Assembly (NCBI GenBank): GCA_026874595.1
Contig: CM049316.1
Span: forward strand, 69,425,676 to 69,489,675
DNA length: 64,000 bases
Direction of reading: 5' to 3'
DNA from: Sipunculus nudus
Lineage: Eukaryota; Annelida; Sipuncula; Golfingiida; Sipunculidae
The translations under genes were made by a program, and so were the position numbers. Under the pieces are notes generated by a model. It saw only the letters and a program-made list of their open reading frames with translations. It was not told the origin of the DNA and ran no database searches. Of the stretch, positions 47,640-58,028 are shown one piece after another (position 1 is the stretch's first letter; every line of letters starts with the position of its first letter).

Positions 47640-47937
47640 TTCCTGTTTCGGACTACGTGTCAGGGGCTTACACGCAATAATTCTGCCGTCAACCAGGCTC
47701 AATGTATAACTGCTGCGGGTCCTGGGTGTGTGTCATCCCCACAGTTGGGTCATAACACCGAGGCAACCCCCGAAAGGCGCACTCGTTAGTGGGTGAAACA
47801 CGACTTTTAGACACAGTCTCCCCTGCATAGCGCTCACCCTGGGTGGGGGCCGACCGTGAAAAATCTCACCGCCTCGGCTGAGATTCGAACTCACGACCTT
47901 TGAGCCCTTTGCTGTACCTCTGAGCCACAGAAGCCGG
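47640..47937 (-). mobile_element. tRNA-derived SINE
   Basis: On the minus strand the 5' head (about 47937-47870) reads like a tRNA, with an A-box-like TGGCTCAGAGGTACAGC and a strong B box GAGTTCGAATCTC, the RNA polymerase III promoter elements. A non-tRNA body follows, with GCCCCCACCCAGGGTGAGCG and a GC-rich region to about 47640. The anticodon and acceptor stems are not intact, so it is not a tRNA gene. Confidence 0.7.
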
Positions 47938-48250
47938 TTAATCTGTCGGTTTTAAATGATAATTAAAATACGTTTTAATTGTCATGGAAATAAGTGATTC
48001 GATTTCTAAATTTACACGTAATGGACATGGGTTTGTGCATATTAAAAAGGTAACAAGACTGACCACAATAATGATTTAAAGATCATAAAAAAAGGCATGG
48101 TTCATATTGCTCCGTCACGCTCCCATAGTATCTCCACCAGACGACTTTGAAAGCATTGCCATTATTGATCGGTACATCTAACAATTATTTTTCAGTTCTT
48201 TTAACACTAAAATAACAATAAAAACAGCTTATGAAAACGTGTTCACATTA

Positions 48251-48556
48251 GGCCAAAAAATAAAAGGTATGGTTCTCAGGCACCACCCGCGTCAATTTCA
48301 ACCCCCGCATCAAACATTTTAATTTTAACATTGAATCTTTCAAATAGATAAAACAATACAATTTTGCAACTATTCCATTTGCTATGTAGTTCTGTTACCT
48401 GTTTAGCAAAACAACCGTTATTTTCACGCTTTTCCCTGATCATATGACATCTTTATCGAAACTTACAAAAAAGGTAAAAAAATAAATAAAAACCTGCCCG
48501 CAGTTATTTCTGTAAAAAGTGCCTGAGAACCATACCTTTTTATTTTTTTTTTGGCC
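48251..48556. mobile_element. MITE with ~33-bp TIRs, Harbinger-like, copy 1
   Basis: Terminal inverted repeats start GGCCAAAAA and contain AAAAGGTATGGTTCTCAGGC inward, with the exact reverse complement at the other end. TTA occurs on both outer sides (48248-48250 and 48557-48559). A 3-bp TTA/TWA duplication with GG-starting ends is typical of PIF/Harbinger MITEs. The interior is non-coding. A relative lies at 61501-61802. Confidence 0.85.
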
Positions 48557-49397
48557 TTAATGTACTTTTTCTCTTTTGCTTATTACAATACGCTATTTAA
48601 AGAGATCTCGGTGAGCATTAAGACAGGAGTACATAGAAATATACCGGTTGTAATAAACAGATACAAAGAAGATCCTGTGTCTTTTATTTCTTTCTCAGTA
48701 TTAAGGAACGGCATCTGGCAGAGGCACATGTGCGTATTTTATTTATTATTTTTCTTTTACCAAGGAGAGCGACTATACTGGTGATGGGTGATGTTACACG
48801 TACAACGGTAAACCCACTGGTAGTATGTTACTTGAGGAATTTAGAAAAAAAACTAGAATTGTGAACGGACTCTTTGCTCGGAACACGAAATATAATGAGA
48901 AAAAAAAATATGCCACTGCATGAATGTAATGAATTCCAACTTTGACAATGAAAGTATAAGAATATATATATAATCAGAGATGTACTATCAATCAAATAGA
49001 CATAAATCAATTCATTAAATAATTCCTTAACTGGTTCATTTTTCAGCTTATACTTATTGACCAGGACTGACGAATATTACTATGATTTTGAACTAAAGTA
49101 TGATGATATGAATTATGTTCAAAATTCAGTAATATTTTGATATATAATTCTTGCTAATTAGAATTAAAGAAAAAAATATTTTATTATATCTTTTGTGATG
49201 TGCAAGCGGATATGTGTATAGGAGTAACAGATGAATTATATACAATTAACTGTTAACAAGAAATACTTGAATAAATAAAACATGTTTTGTATCTTTCTAT
49301 ATGTTTGAGAACGCGGCTCATATAGATTGAGGGATCGTATGCGCGTATTAGTGCATTGTTGAAAAAGCCGATCTACACAGTATACATACATTTATAT

Positions 49398-49440
49398 TTA
49401 TATATATATATATATATATATATTATTATTATATATAAAC

Positions 49441-49502
<62 letters not shown>
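49398..49502. repeat. (TA)n microsatellite
   Basis: About 100 bases of TA repeats, interrupted near 49420-49455 by TATTATTATT and short variants. Confidence 0.95.
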
Positions 49503-49506
<4 letters not shown>

Positions 49507-50593
49507 TAACATATTATTGTCTTATCTTATCCACACCAACCAATAGGATGACCTGAAATGTCATTTGACAACAAATGACCCAATATATCATAAAATGATA
49601 ATAATGATAATTTTTTCGGGGGTGTTTCCATCGATAGTAAATTTAAGTGCTATATATTTTTAAGTCAAGTAAAAGATTTAAAAAAACACACAAAAGACAG
49701 TTTATTAATTAATGACAGTATTTTTCATGGAAAATTACTAATCCATGAACTTTTTTTTTATTTTGATCAATAATAACATTGTTTTATGCCATAACATGCA
49801 CATGATAAATGTACAGAAAATGTGAATATTCGACGAAGTGAGGCCCAAAGGTTATCTGACACAATCGCCTAAATGAAGTGCACTGCTTGGTCAACAAAGA
49901 GTGATAAGCACAGCGTAGCTATTCATTTGATTTCACTTTCATAGATGGCTGAGCGGTTTTGTTGCACTATTTACTATGTATGTGTGGTGTGCGCCTATGC
50001 GTAGTGTATCTATACTGAAGACATCGTAACTACTAGAATTTGAGGATTTGGGCGTGGTCAGATTATAATCGTGATTCCGCAAGGAATTTTGCCGAATCAC
50101 GTTCGCTAACTTTCTCCGCAGATATTTTCTCGCCTCGACGCTGTTGTTAGAGTACTTTTGCGTAGCATATCCTTACCCTTATCGAACTATGACCGGTTTA
50201 ATCCCCCATTTTCTCTAAGCTGCTTCTAGTGGCGGCCATTCTGCGTAAACTCTAAAACACTGATGTCACAAGTCGCATATCGAAATTGTGGATATATATA
50301 TATATAAAGTACCATATCCGACCTGAGAGTCAAGCACATAAAGTGTAATAGATCTACTAGAGTTTTAATTCAAGGCGGAAGTTTATACACGGTTAACAAA
50401 TCAAAGACAATTGTATATTAACTAACAAAAAAAAACTTTAACATAAGGGCGAAATCTTAACATGTCGTCAGCTATCGGGTCTGAGATATTTTTAATGTGC
50501 CAATTTAATGTAAGAACAGGCCATGTGTTTTGGGAAAGTCGTATGATATTTTATCTAATACATCATCTAACATATTTTTAATATGTTATCTTT

Positions 50594-50596
<3 letters not shown>

Positions 50597-50636
<40 letters not shown>

Positions 50637-50660
50637 AGAGAGACAGAGAGAGAGACAGAG

Positions 50661-50700
<40 letters not shown>
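50597..50700. repeat. Compound (TA)n-(GA)n microsatellite
   Basis: A TA run at 50597-50632 passes directly into an AGAGAGACAGAG-type purine run up to 50700. Confidence 0.95.
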
Positions 50701-53053
50701 GAAACTGACATTGACGAACACAAACAAACCATTCCACTTTGCACTTACAATAGACAACTATTAATTACATTTCAATATAATCACCATTATGATGCGATAA
50801 TGAAGTAAAATATAATCACCCTGTGCCTTAAATACGGGGTTCATTATGGATCCTTGCAACCCCTACGTTTCACGCTTAAAAGATTGAAAAGTGTTTTGGA
50901 GTGCTTGAGGAACCCTTAATGTTTTTCGAGGTGCAAGGATGGGGAACCCTAAAGGGATCTTTGTGGAACGGACCGATCTCTTCAGAATTTTGTAATGACA
51001 TGCCATAAGTTATTATTAAACTACAAGCAGAAAACACGTACAGAATCATTACATCTCTATGAAGGTGCTGCACAAGTCTATCTAACCAAGCCTAATCATT
51101 AAACAAAAAAATATATGTACCCCACCGGTTCATCATCAGCGGTAAAAAGCGTCTTTGGACAGTTGTGTGCTTAAATTTATAACCCGTGCTAGGGAAAAGT
51201 CTGAATGAATATGTCAACCGTTGTCCCCCGGGGACTGTAGCCCCGTGAATGATTTATCCTGAAACTTGTCCTAGATGCAAATCAAGGCTTTTCCTAGCCG
51301 TGAAACCGTGACTGACGGATACTAGAGTTTCATGGGTGACGACTTTAACTGTGTGGTATTTCGTCTCTGCCTGGCACAAATTCTTTCTATGCACACGGCT
51401 CGCATCTGCTAACTATCACGTCAAGGTATTTCCTGCGGGTTTAAGTACGCTGACGTTGTAGGATTAACGGGCCGCAGAGGTATACAGGTAAATTTGCTTA
51501 TATACTGTGATTATGACTTTCGTACAATGTTAAATATAAAAACAGTTTTTTAGTCAATTGCAGCATGCAAGACTTTTATGAACAGGTCTGTAATTTGTCT
51601 AGGGAGTAGAAGTCCTAACTTCAACGATCTAGATTGGTCATAAATATAGAGTTTCTAGTAGTTCCGATTTTTTAGCTTAGCTTGCATTCAAAGTATTATA
51701 ATATTTTCTTTTTCATCAAGATAAAAGTGAAGGCTACGGATGGAATTATAAATACTGAACTCTCTTTCTCAAATTTTCTTTTGGTTTTGTATTTTACACT
51801 AAATATTTGACATTAACCTTGATGCGCATAAAATGTAGTCGTTCACAGAATAGAACTGGTGTATGTTTGTATGATCTCCCATTAATGAATAATAGTTTCA
51901 ATCTTGATTTATGAAGTTTTAACCATATATTATTTGATATAATTAATTCATATGCGATTTGAATACTTTGTGTAGAATTTTAAAATGATGAGTTCGCGAA
52001 AATGGAACAGCCGAAAAACAATGCAAAGTCGGATATCGAGAAATTTTAATTACGCGACTATGAAGCCAAACACAGTTGTACGCCATCCCTTAATGACGGG
52101 GTACAACTTCTGGATTATTCCTGTCCTTGTTTCCTGTGAAAACCTGTAATCAAAAAGGCTTAGAAATAGAATAACACTCTTATCGCATGGCTGCCTTCGT
52201 TCACAATCATCAGACAGTGTACAACAGGACGTGCAGCTTTCCTTTAAAAAAAAATTTCAGTAGACATTGTTTTACGCCACAACTAACCTAGACAACTGCA
52301 CTGTGACCATTCATTTGTTTCTCCACAGAGTGATATATGATTTTTTCAGTTCTTTTCTAGACCACCCAGTCTCGTGACTCTTTCAAACAGATGGCTTTAA
52401 TGTATTTATGTTACTCTTTTACACACTCGGTCTTTCAGTGTTCAAAACATTTAGTTTTGAACATATGTACCTTCAACAGATAAACTTTTAGTTTATAGTT
52501 TGTTTCATGAAAAAATAATCATAAATCAACAGAACTTGGGAAACATTTGTCAAATTAAGATGTATCCAAGATGTGTTAAGGCGTGGGGCCCATGACCTGT
52601 TCAAGGTATCAATTCACTCCCCTCCGCAGCCTCAAATACAAGAGATACAACAGCGCAAGAGAACATCAATTTTCGGTTCTAAAGATTCCAGTTAACCTCA
52701 TACAAATTTTCTATTTAATGAATGTTGATCATTTTGGGAAGGTACAACAAAAGCTAAGCAAAATATTGCCTTTAATATATAGTGTAATAATTTTCCCCGA
52801 AGCCTATTATAAATATAAACAGTAACGGGTGAATAGTGTTGCATCATATTGATCATATTGTTACTGTGTCCAAACCAAGTAGACAGTACCATTATGGAGT
52901 CACTGACCGACCTATTGAAGCACCATCCACTGTGTTTTAAAACTATTGACAGAGATGGATTCGGAGGAGAGGGCACCCTCTTGCTCAAGGTATTAAAACG
53001 GAAAATAGAATAGTATACGTTTCACGAGAAGAGAAATCCGAATTTGGCGTCTC

Positions 53054-53178
53054 TTTTTTTTTTTTTTTTTTTATTATTTATCTCTGCATGCAAAAATTGT
53101 GTACAAGTCTTCCAGCACTCTCGGCACACTTGTTTATGTCAGGGTGTTTCGCCCCTCCCCTCCCCCCCCCCCCCCCTT
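53054..53178. repeat. Poly-T and poly-C tracts
   Basis: About 18 T residues at 53054-53072 and about 16 C residues at 53162-53177. The open frames spanning the C tract are proline-rich artefacts. Confidence 0.85.
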
Positions 53179-53539
53179 TCCAAAATCCAGTATCCGCCAC
53201 ATACTGTTTGAGAAGCAAAACTATCACAAGCATATATATACTATTTATTGTACATTATTCTTACAAGGAAAGCTGAAATTATAACGGTCTTTCTGGGCTA
53301 CGGGAAAATTACACCAATGACAGATTGTAAATGACCGACTGACCTCATCAAAGGGCACCATTTGCCTGAAACCATATATATTCATGGACCATTGCCCTTT
53401 TTCTCTCTGACCATAACGTGGTTCCAGGACAACTCAGGTATCCGCCCTATATAGGTCAAACCCCCTCAGTTGTAAAGGTTTTTTGTGGCTAACCAGCTCC
53501 TATTTTAAAGATATAAACTTTATAATCCCTCTGCCTGTG

Positions 53540-53618
53540 TCTCTCTTCTTCTCCCTGTATTTCTGTCTCTCTGTCTTTCTCTCTGTCTCTGTCAGTCTGT
53601 CTCTGTCTCTCTCTTTCA
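53540..53618. repeat. CT-rich low-complexity stretch
   Basis: Interrupted TCTCTGTCTC/TTTCTCTCTG repeats with no coding meaning. Confidence 0.85.
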
Positions 53619-53747
53619 TACTTCAAGGTAAGAAATCTGAGATGAGACGATTCCCAGGCACATAAAATGCAGTTATTTTACTAGATTTTTTTTTTAAATT
53701 TTGTGGTAGGGGTGGTTATACACTGAAGAAAAAAACATATGCTGCAA

Positions 53748-53818
53748 GGCAGAGGGATTGAACCCTTTCTGGACATTTCTGATTAGCAGTCGGGTTCGAT
53801 TTCCTTAACTCAATGCCC
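53748..53818 (-). mobile_element. tRNA-Ser-like SINE head (relic)
   Basis: On the minus strand this reads as a degenerate tRNA. It has ATTGAGTTAAGG in the A-box region, an anticodon-loop stretch GACTGCTAATC that matches serine tRNA with anticodon GCT, and a B-box-like GGGTTCAATCCC. Stems are imperfect and there is no adjacent terminator, so a SINE or tRNA pseudogene is preferred over a working tRNA. Confidence 0.5.
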
Positions 53819-53926
53819 TATGTCAATGAACGGACAGACCATCATTCCGTCATGTTATTAATGATCTAATATACTATTTAATACATTATCTAACATATCA
53901 TCTAACAAATCTTTTCTTATAATTCT

Positions 53927-53930
<4 letters not shown>

Positions 53931-53974
<44 letters not shown>
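53931..53974. repeat. (TA)n microsatellite
   Basis: An uninterrupted TA run of about 43 bases. Confidence 0.95.
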
Positions 53975-53980
<6 letters not shown>

Positions 53981-54164
53981 CAGCGATTAGAAACACGTTT
54001 TGGAAGGGCAACCATCCGTGTAAAATGGGTGTATCCAAAGTACCTGAACTACTCTCTATAGGTGTTTTCCCTACAGTTTAAAACAGATAATAATACCTGT
54101 TCATGAAGTTGAAATAACATTACGCGACACCCAGACAAAGCAGTCTAACAAATGTATTATCTGA

Positions 54165-54230
54165 CAAGGGAACATCGAACCGTGAACTGAAGTACAAGTC
54201 TTTTCATTGAGTTATCCCAGTACCTTATGC
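54165..54230 (-). mobile_element. tRNA-like relic with B box
   Basis: On the minus strand GGATAACTCAATGAAAAGAC is followed by CACGGTTCGATGTTCCC, a tRNA-like A-box/B-box arrangement with B core GGTTCGATG. The stems do not fold cleanly. Probably another SINE head near the serine-like one. Confidence 0.35.
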
Positions 54231-55797
54231 TAAGTAGGTTAGAACTGGACCTGCATGTTGTATCGGAAGATGTTTATCTACGTGCGAATTAAGCAATGCT
54301 TGTGTGACCTGGTAAATTTGCAAAAAAGCCGGATTCACACATGACAAAATTATCATAAAATAAATATGACTGACATTTGTTAACAACCAAGCGATTCTTT
54401 GCGATGTAAAGGTCTTGTAGGCTGAAAACATGCTATTACATATATGTATGAATTGATGGGTTACTGAGAAAATTACAAGTTAATTAATAAAATAAAATTT
54501 ACATTTAACTCTGTTGTCAAAGGTCGTTTCAGACTAAGGGCTCACCAGTTTTCATGCTTAGAGCCACATAAGTCAGTTGCCTCTTCGAGATTTTATTAAT
54601 GCATTGCAACAACAACAACAAAAGACTTAGATATTCTCCCACGTGATTCGCTGAGGCGATCCACAGGTCATCGCTCACACCACCTGGTGGTACATACATG
54701 TGGCATATATGTATGCATGACTTTAGTAAGTTTACCGTTTCAGGATATTTTCTGAGTTACGTGTTAGCATGGTCCTTCGATCATCTGCAGCCTGCATTAA
54801 GGATAGGTTGAAAAGAGCTTTCATTAGTAAGAACAATCCGTCCGGGACGCTCGGGTCAACATTTTGTACAGACGTATGGGATTTTGAAGCTATTAGGGTG
54901 GAGTGGGTCCGTGGTTTTTCTTTAAGGTATATGTAAAATTTATTTATTTTATTTATTATGTATCATCATATAACTCAATATCGTGTCGATATATGGTAAT
55001 TTGATTATATCGAAATGTAAGAGTCAGTTGTGAGCACAGTAGTATCACAGTGGCGTAAGTGAGCGTCTATAGGCGTTGACTGATGGGACGCTTGGACCTG
55101 CAGAGCCATGCGTCCGAAATATATTTCAAGTGTCACAGACGCCTACCTCGCCTAAATATGTATGTAATTCAACAGCAAATTTTCATAAATAGATGCAGGA
55201 TTACAACTAAGTTGTTTGTCACTTTGTTCAAACCTAACATTGAATTTGTAACTCGGAAATTTTGAAACATTTGATTGTACACACTTAAAAAAAGGATTGT
55301 TATCATAATGTTAACAGTTGAGTATATCGATATTTTCGAAAACTTTTGTTGACAATTTTAAAAAAGTGGCCCTCCTGCACTGATTTTTGAAAAAAGCGCC
55401 TAAGAAACCAACCTATTTAATTCAGTTATAGCGGTATAACTAGTTGAACGAAAACGCTTATTTATTGGTCGCTCACAGAAACTGAGCTGCTTGCTTTGAC
55501 CTTACAAATAGAGAGATTTTCTAGGGGTAATGTACAGTGTAACCAAACACCGTGACTGTGTTTGACTCACCGTAACGCCCATGCGGCTCCCAGCTTTACA
55601 GAGAACGTGTTCGTCTTAAGTGCATAGTCAGCCTTCCGTTGCCTGGTGATAGGTCATCATGCACATTAAAGTGACTTTCATGGTCAGTGGACACGGGTGG
55701 CTGATGAAGTTGAAAAGATAATTTTAGGTGGAGATACCTTTATTCCACACATATACATGTATAAGCACAGACAAGTAGATCTTTCCCTGACACATAC

Positions 55798-55801
<4 letters not shown>

Positions 55802-55838
<37 letters not shown>
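55802..55838. repeat. (TC)n microsatellite followed by (CA)
   Basis: About 36 bases of TC repeats passing into CACACACATACATA. Confidence 0.95.
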
Positions 55839-55844
<6 letters not shown>

Positions 55845-56825
55845 TACATATTCGGAATGAACAATAGAGGTTTCACATACATGAATTTATCATTTCTTCA
55901 AAAAAAAATTGATTATTCTACAAAAAAAATAAATTTGTTAGTAATTTTACATCCTGAATTAGTCTCAGACCAGTAAAAATTTGTTTAAAAATTATGTTCC
56001 CGTGACTGACATGTGATTGTTACAGACAGGTTATCATTCTGCAATTCCGTGCAGTTCTAAAATTTAGAGTATTGTTTCTGTCGCAGGCTGAAAAAAAACA
56101 CTTTTATTAACTCTACACACATCCTTTTCTGTAATAACTTTGTATTTTGTCATATTTTCATTCTTTTTAATTCATAGTATATGTATTATATAAATGAGCT
56201 ATATATACAAACTTTGAAATTAAAAGACCTCTGTGTCTGTTGACCCTGGTCCTTCATCCTTCAACTGCAATATGAGTGGGTTCTTTCGGCGGCGTTCTAT
56301 GCTGACAGGGAACGTTTGATTACAAGTTTGTAATTTTTTTTTTTAATATATCTTGCAATATCAATTTAATCAAAGGCTCTGGTGGCTCCAAATACCCTTA
56401 AAAATCTGCCTCAGGAAGGACACTTACATATTTGCCTACAGCTGTTATCTGCACCAAACGTCATCTTTAGAACGATCAATGGCGAAGAAACGTTTGGTCT
56501 GAAAAAGAAATATCTTCAATGCTATATAACGAAAAGTAAGTAATTCAAAGTTTGACATCCACATTATATAGCTGAGGTAAGCATATATTTCCATGGTTTA
56601 TGTAAATATGACAATTGTCCTCAAAATATCTTAAATAATGACAGAGCAATACATAAAAAATGACACAGTCCTGTTAGTTAAGTGCAAGCATGGAAGCTAA
56701 AGAAGCATAATATAATACCCCAAGAACCCAATGCTCACCCCCTAATAATATGTATATAGCACATTACTGGAAAAAGTGAAAATTTTTCTTATTTGAAAAA
56801 GAAACTCATTACAATTTTGGGAATT

Positions 56826-57010
56826 CAGGGGCGGGCTGGGCAACCCGGACAAGGGGAGTTTTAACGGTGGACCGATAGCGAAATCAATGTCTTGATTCCT
56901 GTGAGCTAATGGTATGAAATAAATATTGATGCCGGTGGGGCGATGGAATTAAATTTGCCCCCTTTCACTCAATTTTCCAGGACTTGTTTTCCACTCCAGC
57001 CCGCCCCTGG
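56826..57010. mobile_element. 185-bp MITE with GC-rich 14-bp TIRs
   Basis: CAGGGGCGGGCTGG at the left end and its exact reverse complement CCAGCCCGCCCCTG at the right end. Flanks TGGGAATT and GGGAAAAG are only loosely similar, so a clean target duplication is not shown. Ends beginning CAGGGG with short TIRs recall hAT-type MITEs; that assignment is an inference. Confidence 0.7.
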
Positions 57011-57964
57011 GAAAAGTATTATATGAAATATATTTCTTATTGCTACTGGAGTTTTCAACTTTTCAATTTCATATTACTGTCGTTTAAAAAAAAGTAGCCA
57101 TAAGTCATTTTTATATACACAATGCATAAATTTAAAATTATAATTACAAGTCGAGAACGGGTGCCAAGGAAAAAACTAGGACCTGAATTTACTATAAAAT
57201 AAACCAAACATGCATAAATTCGTCACTGACAGCAGGGGTTATTCATATGCACAATGGACTTTACTCCTGCGCTGTGAAAAAACCAGATCAACGAGCCATA
57301 ACGCTGGCATTCCGATCTTGCCCAAGGCAGTTCGGATGTTTTCGGTGGTAACCTCCACGCAATTTAAAGAACACGCAAATTCACTCAAAAATGATGTGTT
57401 CGTTATTTTTTTTTATTCTTATATCGGCGAGGTCACTGTGGGAACAAAGCCATTTAAAATTAGATATAGCACGGTGTCATACGCAACGCTGTTTCAGGGA
57501 CACTGAGGACAAAAGTGGACCAACTTCCTTATATAAGTATCACATTTTATTCGTCATTTCTTTTTGACAAATATTTGATACTTTGGTCCACAGGAGAGAA
57601 GACTGGTTAAATAAAGTTGGTCCATCTGTGTCATGAAATGGGATATATGCCTAGATGCAAAACAAACTAAATATACCAAATATGTAGATTATCATTTTAT
57701 TAGAATATGGCCTGAGTGTGCATTAATCCAAAGTATTTAATATATAATAATGGATATAAGAGTAAATATAACAATGTCAGAATCAAACCCACAATTCCCT
57801 GTGCAAATGGTATCATGGTCTTTCACATGAATCTGACTAAACCTACGGAAACAAATTACGCATATCTTGTATAATTTATGACAATTTACAAAATATTTGT
57901 GAACGGAAACTGTCATTCAACCTTTTTTCAATTGAATTTACTTCTTTTGCAGGTGAAAGTTAAC
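57011..57964. other. Upstream region of the second Ly6-like gene
   Basis: The 98-codon frame at 57210-57506 (+) has no domain. A small inverted pair, GGACCAACTT at about 57518 and AAGTTGGTCC at about 57618, frames about 110 bases. A 3' splice site (TACTTCTTTTGCAG) ends about 12 bases before the ATG at 57965 and suggests a 5'-UTR intron covering much of this interval. Confidence 0.45.
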
Positions 57965-58028
57965 ATGGCTGCCATGAAGTTGCTCCTCCTTCTATCGGTA
58001 TTTGCTGCCACAGCCTACACCGGATCAT
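57965..58028 (+). CDS. Ly6-like gene 2, coding exon 1
   Basis: Signal-peptide exon. The split Ser codon (T + CT) joins to exon 2. The donor GTAATT belongs at the same time to the first unit of the intronic tandem array. Confidence 0.78.

Larger units (their letters stand above)
48560..56825. other. Intergenic, no gene recognised
   Basis: Holds microsatellites and two tRNA-like SINE heads listed separately. A slightly GC-richer patch near 51410-51490 ends in GTATACAG before GTAAATTT and could be a non-coding first exon, but nothing proves it. Open frames such as 50876-51073 and 52698-52988 (minus) have no domain. Confidence 0.4.

Noticed and set aside
47870-47937. A functional tRNA gene on the minus strand
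   Set aside because: The B box is good but the acceptor and anticodon stems do not pair, and a GC-rich non-tRNA body continues without a terminator. A SINE fits better.
57210-57506. 98-codon frame upstream of the second Ly6-like gene
   Set aside because: No signal peptide or domain, a poly-T-driven hydrophobic stretch, and a location within the probable 5'-UTR intron.
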